Source: Maribacter cobaltidurans
Lineage (GTDB): Bacteria; Bacteroidota; Bacteroidia; Flavobacteriales; Flavobacteriaceae
Direction of reading: 5' to 3'
DNA length: 64,000 nt
Assembly: GCF_002269385.1 (NCBI RefSeq)
Contig: NZ_CP022957.1
Location: 925,001 to 989,000 of the forward strand
The position numbers and the translations under genes were made by a program. The notes beneath the pieces were generated by a model that was given only the letters and a program-made list of their open reading frames with translations, ran no database searches and was not told the origin of the DNA. Positions 17,690 through 26,200 of this stretch are shown here, piece by piece. Numbering within the stretch: position 1 is the stretch's first letter; each line of letters begins with the position of its first letter.

Positions 17690-18316
17690 TTATCTGTCCA
17701 GGTTATTTTCCTTTCTTGCCATTCTATACTCGGCCAAAACAATTTTAACATCGTCCACCATCTTATTGTTTAGGTCGGCCACAGAACTGGTGTTATATCC
17801 ATATTTGACTCCTTCATCCTCATCGTTTGTCCTTCCCCTAAGTTTTAAATCCTTATCAACTATAAAAACATACGGAGAACTCAAGTCATTTTCAAGATTT
17901 AAATTTGTTCCCAAACTTTTAAACAGTGTTTGGATACTCTCCTCATCCAAATAGGAAAAATTCCACTTATCGGTCTCTTCAAGGTTGGATAACTCCTTTT
18001 TTAGATCTGAAACTGCGGCTTCCGTTCCATTAGGGACCACCATCAAAAACTGAAAATCGTCAAATTCATGGAATCGTTTGTAAATCTTTTGGTTCAAATT
18101 AAATGCGTTGCCTTTTCTTCCTTGTACATCGCTACCCAAAAATCCCAATACGGTAATTTTATTTGTAAACCTGATGTCATCCGGCCCATTAGGAATTTCA
18201 AGAATACGTTCTCTGAGTATGGGCAACCTTCCAAAATTAGTTACCCCTGAAGCAAAGAAAAGATACGCCACTATAGGTAATACAAACAAAACAACAAGTA
18301 CAAAGGTCTTTTTCAT
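17690..18316 (-). CDS. SCO-like thioredoxin-fold protein lacking cysteines
   Basis: A 208-residue protein with an N-terminal membrane anchor or signal (about 3-23). It shows the outline of a thioredoxin/SCO domain: a strand KITVLGFLG at the place of the CxxxC loop, a helix, a strand QFLMVVPNG, and a SPYVFIVDKDLKLRGR strand-turn that resembles the SCO VDKxGxIR segment. The sequence has no cysteine at all; GSDVQGRKG (61-69) stands where the metal-binding loop would be. I therefore call it SCO-like by fold pattern and position only. It is the first gene of the SCO-DUF420-CxxC unit. Confidence 0.65.
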   Translation of the reverse strand: MKKTFVLVVLFVLPIVAYLFFASGVTNFGRLPILRERILEIPNGPDDIRFTNKITVLGFLGSDVQGRKGNAFNLNQKIYKRFHEFDDFQFLMVVPNGTEAAVSDLKKELSNLEETDKWNFSYLDEESIQTLFKSLGTNLNLENDLSSPYVFIVDKDLKLRGRTNDEDEGVKYGYNTSSVADLNNKMVDDVKIVLAEYRMARKENNLDR

Positions 18317-18380
18317 AGAACAGAAAAAAATCGTTTTTTGGTAATTCAGACTTAGAAGAACGCCACTTTAAAAGTCGTGA

Positions 18381-18388
18381 CAAAAATA
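18381..18388 (-). promoter_or_regulatory. Possible -7 promoter box for the SCO/DUF420 unit
   Basis: Minus-strand TATTTTTG, 64 bases before the ATG at 18316 and just after the oxidase terminator. There is no TTG at the -33 distance, so the call is weak. Confidence 0.28.
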
Positions 18389-18389
18389 A

Positions 18390-18416
18390 AAAAGACGGCT
18401 CTTAAACCGTCTTTTA
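18390..18416 (-). terminator. Terminator after cytochrome oxidase subunit IV
   Basis: AAAAGACGG and CCGTCTTTT pair around a short loop, and the minus strand then runs into TTTTTTA. It separates the oxidase subunit genes from the SCO unit. Confidence 0.82.
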
Positions 18417-18446
18417 ATTTTGTTAATTATAGTTTTATAAGGACCA

Positions 18447-18830
18447 TTAAAAATTCCATTTTACAAAACCATCCCTGTAAACATCGAAAATATAATTTCC
18501 CTCTACCAACAGAATAAAGGCCAAATACAGCACCAAAAAAACAGGAGTCCAAACTACGGCCCGTCTTAGCGCACTTTTTTCATCCCTTAAGTGCATGAAA
18601 TCCCATGATATATAATAAGCCTTAACCAATGTAAGGATAATAAAAATCCAATTTAGAACCTTCATACCAAGTAAATGCGAACCTGTCAGTATTGCCGGTT
18701 TGTATATACCCAACACAACCTCAATTGCCGTAATCAATGTAAGAAAGGCCAAAACACCCCAAATTTTCTGTGTATTGGACTTAAACTTCCACAATCCTCT
18801 AAAAATCTCTAATTTATGTTCGTGTGCCAT
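18447..18830 (-). CDS. Cytochrome c oxidase subunit IV family protein
   Basis: A 127-residue inner-membrane protein with three predicted helices (about 25-42, 54-75, 91-112). It fits the prokaryotic subunit IV (CtaF/CyoD-like) family by size, topology and the histidine-rich N-terminus (MAHEHKLEIFRGLWKFKS). The WDFMHLRDEKSALR loop between helices 2 and 3 is typical for Bacteroidota. It lies 34 bases after the larger subunit III gene, and the operon terminates just behind it. Subunit IV is a small accessory subunit that stabilises the oxidase core. Confidence 0.88.
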   Translation of the reverse strand: MAHEHKLEIFRGLWKFKSNTQKIWGVLAFLTLITAIEVVLGIYKPAILTGSHLLGMKVLNWIFIILTLVKAYYISWDFMHLRDEKSALRRAVVWTPVFLVLYLAFILLVEGNYIFDVYRDGFVKWNF

Positions 18831-18864
18831 AACTCTTGTCTAAACTTTTTCCTGAAACTTAATA

Positions 18865-19839
18865 TTATACCAAATAGAAGAACGTAAATACGAATACCCA
18901 CACCAAATCCACAAAGTGCCAATATAGACCAACCTTTTCTACCATTTCGTAGTGCCCCCTTCTTTCATAAGTGCCAAGAATAACATTAAAAAATATGATG
19001 ATGTTAATAACCACACCGGAAAAAACGTGAAAGCCATGAAATCCTGTAATAAAGAAAAAGAAGTCTGCGAAAAGACGGCTACCATATTCATTGTGAACCA
19101 AATTGGCCCCCTCTACAACCTGGGAAGCATCTGCTAATTTAGAAAGAGACTCCTGTCTATTTAAAACAACTTTTTCTCCTTCTTCATTAATGGTTTCCGT
19201 TTTAATAACCAAACCAGGGTTCGCTTTGAAACCCTCTATTACCTCATTTACGGTAAAACTAGGTTGCGTAGCTTCTTTATAAAACCATATTCCATTACTT
19301 TCCTTATGCGCCACTCGTTCACTTGGAATAGTCTTTGCAAAATCCGCTAGGGTAACCCTACTACCCGTTTCAGCATCGACAAACTGAAGAATTCTACCTC
19401 CTTTCGTCTCAATTGCACCATGGTCTCCCTTTATAAAAGTAGCCCATTCCCAAGCTTGGGAACCTACGAATATGGCACCGCCAATTATAGTGGCGAACAT
19501 ATACCATATTACCGAATTTTTTTTCATTCTATGACCTGCATCAACAGCCAAAACCATTGTTACTGAAGACATAATCAAAATAAAGGTCATAAAAGCAACA
19601 TAAATCATGGGATAATTACCATGAAAAAACGGAACGTGGGTAAAAACCTCATCGGCGATGGGCCAAGTTTCCATAAACTTGAAGCGAGAAAAACCGTAAG
19701 CGGCCAAGAAACCAGAGAAAGTAAGTGCATCCGAAACCAGGAAAAACCACATCATCAATTTACCGTAGCTAGCGCCTAAAGGCCTATTGCCACCTCCCCA
19801 AACGCTTCCTTTAATTTCCGTTGTAACCGTCGTATCCAT
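18865..19839 (-). CDS. Cytochrome c oxidase subunit III with large soluble insertion
   Basis: A 324-residue heme-copper oxidase subunit III. Helices lie at about 28-50, 75-99, 109-136, 257-288 and 303-323. Typical motifs are SDALTFSGFLAAYGF, SQAWEWATFI, FFITGFHGFHVFSG and LYWHFVDLVWVFVFTFFYL. Between the third and fourth of these helices is a hydrophilic insertion of about 115 residues (138-252), where ordinary subunits have a loop of about 15 residues. The insertion is rich in charged residues, has no cysteine and should face the side away from the cytoplasm or into it depending on topology I cannot settle. A second, short subunit III gene follows upstream at 19937. Confidence 0.88.
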   Translation of the reverse strand: MDTTVTTEIKGSVWGGGNRPLGASYGKLMMWFFLVSDALTFSGFLAAYGFSRFKFMETWPIADEVFTHVPFFHGNYPMIYVAFMTFILIMSSVTMVLAVDAGHRMKKNSVIWYMFATIIGGAIFVGSQAWEWATFIKGDHGAIETKGGRILQFVDAETGSRVTLADFAKTIPSERVAHKESNGIWFYKEATQPSFTVNEVIEGFKANPGLVIKTETINEEGEKVVLNRQESLSKLADASQVVEGANLVHNEYGSRLFADFFFFITGFHGFHVFSGVVINIIIFFNVILGTYERRGHYEMVEKVGLYWHFVDLVWVFVFTFFYLV

Positions 19840-19870
19840 AGATTTAAGTATCGTTTTAATAAAACTTTAG

Positions 19871-19878
19871 CAAATTTA
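19871..19878 (-). promoter_or_regulatory. Possible -7 box for the larger subunit III gene
   Basis: Minus-strand TAAATTTG matches TAnnTTTG, 31 bases before the ATG at 19839, in the 97-base gap between the two subunit III genes. The -33 element is not evident. Confidence 0.35.
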
Positions 19879-19936
19879 CATTTTTTTCAACTATATAAAA
19901 GCTGAATTTGACCCAAAACTATTTTTGTCTCAAATA

Positions 19937-20518
19937 TTATTTTACAAAGGTCATAAATAACAAAAGATAAACCCAGAGCAAATCTAAAAAGTGCCAAAAA
20001 TTAGCTCCCAAACTTATTCCTAAATATTCATTTTTTGTGTATTTCCCTTTATACTGATTGTATAATACGACCAATAGTGAAATTAATCCTGCCACTACAT
20101 GGACTATATGGACCATAGCTATTAAAAACACATAGGACAACTTTATATTGCTTGTTGGGCCCGTGAAATAATACCCGTCTGCCACCATCTGGGAAAAGCC
20201 ATTGAATTGCATAACAATAAAGGCTATTCCCAGGGCCAAAGTAACTACTAGCCAGTTTGTGGTCGCCTTCCCATTGCCTTCTTTAACCGACTTTTTTGCC
20301 AAAATATAAGTAAAGCTACTTGCGATGATAATGGCCGTACTTACATAAAATGACGACGGCAGGTTTAAGCTACTGACCCAGTCCTCACGAGAACTACTAA
20401 CAATATAAGCACTTGTCCATCCTGCAAATCCCATCAACAAGCTCACCATCCCAAACCAAAGAATCATCTTCTTCGATCGATCGCTTTTCTCCTTTTCAGT
20501 ACCTTCGGTTAAGTCCAT
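19937..20518 (-). CDS. Cytochrome c oxidase subunit III (short form)
   Basis: A 193-residue inner-membrane protein with five predicted helices and the subunit III motifs MVSLLMGFAGWTSAYIV near the start, IAMVHIVHVVAGLISL in the middle and GANFWHFLDLLWVYLLLFM at the end. It has the length of a compact five-helix subunit III and no insertion, unlike the paralogue at 18865-19839. It lies 6 bases after ctaB and is very probably co-transcribed with it. Two subunit III paralogues in a row are usual in this phylum. Confidence 0.88.
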   Translation of the reverse strand: MDLTEGTEKEKSDRSKKMILWFGMVSLLMGFAGWTSAYIVSSSREDWVSSLNLPSSFYVSTAIIIASSFTYILAKKSVKEGNGKATTNWLVVTLALGIAFIVMQFNGFSQMVADGYYFTGPTSNIKLSYVFLIAMVHIVHVVAGLISLLVVLYNQYKGKYTKNEYLGISLGANFWHFLDLLWVYLLLFMTFVK

Positions 20519-20524
20519 TTCTGA

Positions 20525-21424
20525 TTATATAAATTTATCAATCACATAAATAATTTGCACAAGTGTAATATAACTTACACTGGCAAGCATTAATTTTTTT
20601 GCCGTAATAGTATCCCTTTTTGCGTATAGTTTAAATGCATAAAACAGCATGACCCCTCCGAGCATTAAAATAATAACCGCTGCGGGAATAGAAAGGGTCA
20701 ACCTGCCGGTAATCCCAAATACGGGAATTACGGAAATGACCATCATCCATATGGTATACATAATAATTTGCAGGGCAGTACCAGCATCCTTTTTTCCTGT
20801 AGGCAACATTTTAAACCCACCTCTTTCATAATCTTCGTGCAACATCCAACCCAAAGCCCAAAAATGAGGAAACTGCCAAAAAAATTGAATCATGAAAAGT
20901 GTTCCCGGCTCAATTCCAAAATCGTTTGTAGCTGCCACCCAACCTAACATAAAAGGTATAGCGCCAGGAAAGGCCCCAACAAACACAGATAATGGTGTTT
21001 TGGTCTTTAAGGGAGTATAAACACTGGTATATAGGAATATGGAGATAGCACCGAACATTGAAGTCTTCGGGTTAAGAAGGTATAAAGTTATAACTCCAAG
21101 CAAGGTTAAAATGATGGCTATGGTCATTGCCGTGGAAACGGACATTCTTCCGGAAGGTATGGGTCTATTCCGCGTGCGCTTCATCAAAGCATCTAAATCC
21201 CTTTCTATTACCTGATTAAAGGCATTACTGGCCCCAACCATACAATAGCCTCCAAATGCCAACAAAAAAATAGAAAGAAGATTGATTTCATAGGCACCCA
21301 AAAAGTACCCCGCAATAGAAGAAAACACTACACTGACCGCTAGCCTTACCTTGGTAATCTCTTTAAAATCAGCAAAAATCAATGCCAACGTGTTATATTT
21401 TGCCATACCGACAGCAGTCTTCAT
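20525..21424 (-). CDS. ctaB: Protoheme IX farnesyltransferase (heme O synthase)
   Basis: A 299-residue inner-membrane UbiA-family prenyltransferase that adds farnesyl to heme b to give heme O for the oxidase. The first prenyl-diphosphate motif is present as NQVIERDLDALMKRTRNRP (70-88); Glu74 stands where many bacteria have Asp, as in other Bacteroidota. The second region, HFWALGWMLHEDYERGGFKM, is also present. There are about eight hydrophobic segments. A well-formed promoter stands 23 bases before the ATG at 21424. It starts the oxidase transcription unit with the short subunit III gene. Confidence 0.92.
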   Translation of the reverse strand: MKTAVGMAKYNTLALIFADFKEITKVRLAVSVVFSSIAGYFLGAYEINLLSIFLLAFGGYCMVGASNAFNQVIERDLDALMKRTRNRPIPSGRMSVSTAMTIAIILTLLGVITLYLLNPKTSMFGAISIFLYTSVYTPLKTKTPLSVFVGAFPGAIPFMLGWVAATNDFGIEPGTLFMIQFFWQFPHFWALGWMLHEDYERGGFKMLPTGKKDAGTALQIIMYTIWMMVISVIPVFGITGRLTLSIPAAVIILMLGGVMLFYAFKLYAKRDTITAKKLMLASVSYITLVQIIYVIDKFI

Positions 21425-21446
21425 CCTAACTGAAAAAATTGGACTG

Positions 21447-21477
21447 CAAAGATAATCCGCCCTTTATAGTTCTGCAA
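21447..21477 (-). promoter_or_regulatory. Promoter of the ctaB oxidase operon
   Basis: Minus-strand TTG (plus CAA at 21475-21477), 20-base spacer, TATCTTTG (21447-21454). This matches the Bacteroidota consensus in both boxes and spacing, 22 bases before the ctaB ATG. Confidence 0.68.
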
Positions 21478-21555
21478 CCTATTATACAGATTTCGGTATA
21501 ACTTAATTTGAAAATAAATAGTAATAAATTGAAGAAAATAAAACCAGTATAAACA

Positions 21556-21585
21556 AAAGGGCCCGAACGAAAGTTCGGGCCCTTT
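21556..21585 (-). terminator. Terminator after tonB
   Basis: AAAGGGCCCGAAC (21556-21568) and GTTCGGGCCCTTT (21573-21585) form a perfect 13-bp stem with a four-base GAAA/TTTC loop. It lies 17 bases beyond the tonB stop and probably blocks read-through in both directions. Confidence 0.88.
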
Positions 21586-21602
21586 AAATATCATTTGAAA
21601 AA

Positions 21603-22307
21603 CTACTGCAACTTAAAGTTGATAGGAATACTAAAAGGTACACGTACAGCTCTACCCCTTTGCTTACCTGGAGTCATCTTAGGTAATTTTTCTATAATCC
21701 TGGCAGCTTCCTTTTCCAAGTTTTTGTCAGGTCCACGCATTCTAATGTTACCAATACTACCATCCTTTTGGATTACGAACATAACACTTACCCTACCTTG
21801 AATACCCATTTCTTGGGCAATTTCAGGATACCGGAAGTTTTTACTGATATGCTTTTGAATCATGGAGTTAAAACATGCCCTTTTATCGCTTTCATTTTCG
21901 CAACCTGGAAATACAGGTACATCCTCGATTACCGCAAAAGGTACGTCCACATCTTCAACTTCCTCTTCAACAACTACGTCCTCCACTTCAATGATTTCTT
22001 CTTCCTGACTTGTTTCAGTAGACTCGATTACCGTTTCCTCAACCTCTTCCTCATCCTCTACAACTTCAATAATTTCGGGTGCTGCCGGTGGCGGTGGCGG
22101 TGGTGGCGTTTTAATTTGCTCCGTCATTGGAACTTCCTCATCCAATAAATCATCCACGTTCATGGAGATATCATAGTTATTTGCCTCATCGTACGTTTTC
22201 CATTCAAATGCTACATAAGTTAGCAACATCACAGCGAAAAGACCTATAACAAAATATAGGCTACTGTTTCTGGTCAAATCCGCCTTTGGATTCTTTTTAG
22301 GTTCCAT
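21603..22307 (-). CDS. tonB: Energy transducer TonB
   Basis: A 234-residue protein: a single N-terminal helix (about 17-36), a TPPPPPPPAAP segment starting near residue 68, then a very acidic Val/Glu-rich linker (about 80-125) in place of the usual Pro-Lys repeats. The C-terminal TonB domain (about 150-234) has FRYPEIAQEMGIQGRVSVMF and a closing RVPFSIPINFKL strand. It couples the proton-motive force, through ExbB/ExbD, to TonB-dependent receptors. No exbBD genes are in the window. It is preceded by the VanZ-like gene and closed by a strong terminator. Confidence 0.9.
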   Translation of the reverse strand: MEPKKNPKADLTRNSSLYFVIGLFAVMLLTYVAFEWKTYDEANNYDISMNVDDLLDEEVPMTEQIKTPPPPPPPAAPEIIEVVEDEEEVEETVIESTETSQEEEIIEVEDVVVEEEVEDVDVPFAVIEDVPVFPGCENESDKRACFNSMIQKHISKNFRYPEIAQEMGIQGRVSVMFVIQKDGSIGNIRMRGPDKNLEKEAARIIEKLPKMTPGKQRGRAVRVPFSIPINFKLQ

Positions 22308-22369
22308 ATATCATCATTTTAGTGTTTGCTAATTTAATTAATTAATCCTTAAACATGCAATTAAAATTT

Positions 22370-22768
22370 TCATTTTAACGACCCATCCCTGTATTTAGTA
22401 GATTTTACAAGGAGTAACCCCATGAACGCGCCTAATGAATTTGCAAGTGCATCCAAAATATCACCTTGTCTGTCCACGGTAATCGTGTACTGTAAAACCT
22501 CAATAATTATGCCATATATTATTGAAAAGAGAACTATCCAGAGAAGTGTCCTTTTTAAGGAAAACCGGTGTTTAAAGTCATTCCTTAGCGCAAGAAAGCC
22601 CAAAATCACCATTATAAAATAAAATATAAAGTGGACTAGTTTATCCACATGGGGAACATTAAAGGCAAAAGAACCCATTTGCACACCCTTAAAAGAAAAT
22701 AAGCTGGAAAAAGTGACAAACACTATCCAGCTTATAAATAGAATTTTATAAAGAAGCCCTTTAAGCAC
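22370..22768 (-). CDS. VanZ family membrane protein
   Basis: A 132-residue inner-membrane protein with four predicted helices (about 9-25, 42-62, 74-92, 108-123). It has the VanZ-like pattern [33 protein letters not shown] and the closing [21 protein letters not shown]. The family is named for a teicoplanin-resistance gene, but most chromosomal members have no known job. The ATG overlaps the end of gcvH by 8 bases, so it is translationally coupled to gcvH. That link is positional only. Confidence 0.85.
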   Translation of the reverse strand: MLKGLLYKILFISWIVFVTFSSLFSFKGVQMGSFAFNVPHVDKLVHFIFYFIMVILGFLALRNDFKHRFSLKRTLLWIVLFSIIYGIIIEVLQYTITVDRQGDILDALANSLGAFMGLLLVKSTKYRDGSLK

Positions 22769-23141
22769 CTACCAAATCTTTATAGGCCTGATCACTTAAT
22801 AAATCCTCCAATTCATCGGCATTGCTATATTTTACCTTCACCATCCATCCTTCACCATAAGGATCGGTATTCACCTTTTCAGGTTCGTCCTCCAACGCTT
22901 CATTGAATTCTACGATTTCCCCTGATAATGGAAGAAAAAGATCGGAGACCGTTTTTACGGCTTCCACTGTACCAAACACCTCTTCCCTATCCAGTGTTTC
23001 ATCTAAGGTATCAACTTCCACATAAACAATATCCCCTAGTTCCCCTTGGGCAAAATCCGTAATTCCGATAATGGCCAAATCTCCTTCGACCTTGACCCAT
23101 TCGTGGTCCTTGGTATATTTTAAATCAGCGGGTATATTCAT
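22761..23141 (-). CDS. gcvH: Glycine cleavage system H protein
   Basis: The lipoyl carrier of the glycine cleavage complex, 126 residues from the ATG at 23141 ([20 protein letters not shown]); an upstream in-frame extension is not family-like. Lipoylated Lys63 lies in the intact VEAVKTVSD motif, and the C-terminal [11 protein letters not shown] is conserved. It shuttles the methylamine intermediate between the P, T and L proteins, none of which is encoded nearby. It has its own well-formed promoter and overlaps the VanZ-like gene downstream. Confidence 0.94.
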   Translation of the reverse strand: MNIPADLKYTKDHEWVKVEGDLAIIGITDFAQGELGDIVYVEVDTLDETLDREEVFGTVEAVKTVSDLFLPLSGEIVEFNEALEDEPEKVNTDPYGEGWMVKVKYSNADELEDLLSDQAYKDLVGA

Positions 23142-23162
23142 TTTCTTTACTTTTTTGAGCGA

Positions 23163-23193
23163 CAAATGTAAATTATTCCCAAAAGGAATTCAA
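23163..23193 (-). promoter_or_regulatory. Promoter of gcvH
   Basis: Minus-strand TTG (plus CAA at 23191-23193), 20-base spacer, TACATTTG (23163-23170), 21 bases before the gcvH ATG. A near-perfect Bacteroidota promoter. It places gcvH in a separate unit from sprA. Confidence 0.68.
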
Positions 23194-23226
23194 AAAATAA
23201 GTTCAATTCTTTAAAAGACAGGGTTA

Positions 23227-26200
23227 TTAATTGCCAAAATTATATCTCAGGGTAAAACCTGCGTTGACCGTAGTTTGCGGGAAGGCAGTGGATACGGCAA
23301 ACTGGGAGAAGTTGTGATCGTAAAAGAACAATACGTTCAATTGTTTGCTCAGTGCGTAGTCCGCCCCAAATTTAATTGACAATAGGTTTTGGCCGGAGGT
23401 AATCTGGTTGTTGTTGATGTCGAGGTTTCGAATGATGGTAATGTTATCCCTAAGACTTACATCGGCCTTTAAATTCAGGTCACCTTTCAACCTAGTTTTG
23501 TTGCCCCCTATGTTTGTAACGAATTGTACGTCCTTAATTCTATACCCCAAACCTACTGTATATTCCTTACCATTGATTTCGGTCATTAAATTGTTGTCAA
23601 AGCTCAAGGACAAAGCCCTATCTGTTCGTACTTCGGCCAAAACGCTTACGGAATTCTGCATTTCAAAATCTACCCTTACCAATGGATTGAATTGATCCGT
23701 AAGCACCACGTTATTAAGTATCAAATCCGGTAACAAATCCCCGTTTTCCGAATTGACCAAAGGTAGGTTATCGTTTCTCAATTGCTCCTTCTCCAAATTG
23801 GTCTGAAAGGAATTGATACTATAAGCCGATCTGTAACCATGGCTAAGGGAAAAACGTTTGAATTTTTTCTTGAACCACTTGTTTTTCATCAAACCCGTGT
23901 ATTTGATATTCCAATTGGGGATTGGAATCTCTCTAAATACATCTAAATTTACCCTTTCGGCATCCTGACCTGTGTAAGCCGCAAAAAACGCCGGCAACAA
24001 AACTTCTTGTTGGGTTTTTCCATACCGTTGGGGAAAGCCATCCTCATCCAATGTACCCGCTGATTGCCCCCTATCGGCAAGCAAACGATTTGCAATTGTT
24101 ATTCTATTTTCCTTGAATTGCTGAAAGGTTTCAGAATCGAATTCATCACTTTTACTAAACGCAGTACCTATCATCATGGTGGAAATACTGAAACTTCCAA
24201 ATTCGTTCTGTAGTCCGGTCCTATTATTCAACAAGGCTTCCAGATCATAGTTCTCCTGTATGCTGCTGGAATATTGTCTATCGGCCACCAAATCAATGGT
24301 TATATCCTTGGTAGGCTGTGCAGTTGCCGTAATGTTCAATTGCTTGTTGGTTCTGCGTATAAACTGTTCGTTAAAATCCGGGAATGCCGTTAACCAGCCG
24401 TTTCTGGCGGCCTCGAAACGCACATCGGACTGACTACCCAATACAAAACCAAGGGTAGGTCTGGTGGTTCCTATAAAACCTATGGACTGGGTATACCCCG
24501 GTAGTACGGTTCCATTATTTTCATTATAATTTATATTCAAACGTTTTACCATGGTCACCACATCCACTATAGTATTGAAAAGACCACTTGTTTTTGGTTT
24601 TACCTTTTCCTCTTCCGTTTGACCTTGGTTCAAAATATTGGGGCGAGAACTTCCACCCTTTTGTGCTGTTGGGCTTTCCCTCTTTTTTAATCCGATAAGA
24701 TCATAGAACTTTTGCATGGTCAAGGAGGCCGTCAATGCATGCGTATTGGCATTTTGAACCGTATTGATGCGTGCATTGGGGTCATTCAATGCTTCCTGGG
24801 CCACCTCTGCTAGGGCATCGCCTCCACGTTGCCAGTCAAAGTTACTGGTGTAACTATATTGGGCATTGATAAAATCCAAGGCCGGTATCTTGGCAAAGGG
24901 CAACTCATAATTTAACTGTATTTGTTGGGAATGTCTATTGGGCTCTCCCAAATCAAAAAATCCGTCCCACAACTCTAAGGTCTTATCAATTTCCGACCTT
25001 GGATTCCCATCTTCCTCAAAATAGTTACGGACTATGTTGTTGTTGGATGCCGTCATATTCAACCTCAAGGACTTGGTCAAATTATAATTGATGGCATATT
25101 GCCAATTGAAAAGATAATTTCTTTGTTGCAGTTCTGGAAGCGGTAAACGGTCCACGCCTTCTTCCCTAACGTCCCTAAAACGCTGTGCGTTGAATTGCCT
25201 GTTGATGTTGGAATTGACCGAAACACTTGCCGGCAACAAATTCAAATTTAAATCCTTTAGCCATTGCCAGTATTTGCCCGTGAACAGGGAATCCTTTTTG
25301 GCAAATGGGGCTACCTCCACAGGGTCAAAACTGTGGTTATATACAAAACCGGTATTGACAGATTGATCACGAAGTTCCGCTATTTCAAAATCCCGATGCT
25401 GGGTTTCGTTATAGGAATAGTTAAAGGTGAAATTCTCCACATCATAGAAATTGGCATCGGCCTCTTCACCACGGTCCTTTCGCACCCCAATAAAGTTGAT
25501 GCTGGTCCGTTTCGTATAATCCTCCGCTTGTTCCCGTATTTCTTCCGCCGCCTGCTGGTCTGGTGCGGCATCTATTAAATCGTTCAATTTTAAATCGTCA
25601 TAAACAGGATCAAATTCAGGAGTAATCAACTGTTCAGAAATACCATAGTTGAAAGGTAACTGAATGCCCCACTTCTTTGGAAGCAACTGCCCTACGTTAA
25701 CATTAGTAACCACGTCATAACTGGTAGCGTCTTCCCGCGCCCTTTCGTTTGGCATTTGATCAATAGATCCAAATCCGGAGGTACTCTTGCTTCCCGTGGC
25801 GGTTACGTTCGCAAAATCTGCAACATTGGCGTCGACTGCCGCAATGGCCGCCCAACCGCCGTTATTGTCCAAACCTGCCAAACGAAGTTCGTTGAACCAT
25901 ACTTCTCCCCTTGCCGGTAAAATATCCTGGTTTTTGATACCCACCATCATACTCCGGATACTCCCCAAGGAAGGGTTACCTTTTATACCGATTCGCAACC
26001 TACCTTCGGTCCTATCATCAAATTCGTTGACCGGTATTACTTCGCCATTTTCCACCTCAAAAAATCGCACTTCGCTCAAATCGCCCCCTTGTATCCATGC
26101 CGATTTCACCTTGTTCAAATCGCTTAACGCAATATTCATTTCATTTACATCTGGCCATATCTCACTTTCCGATGCGGCATTAAAAGGTGTAAACTGTAAC

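Noticed and set aside
22080..22115. GGTGGC-type tandem repeat
   Set aside because: It is the complement of proline and related codons in the TonB poly-proline segment, not a separate repeat element.
23142..23226. Glycine riboswitch before gcvH
   Set aside because: The gap is only about 85 bases and the promoter lies 21 bases before the ATG, leaving no room for an aptamer.
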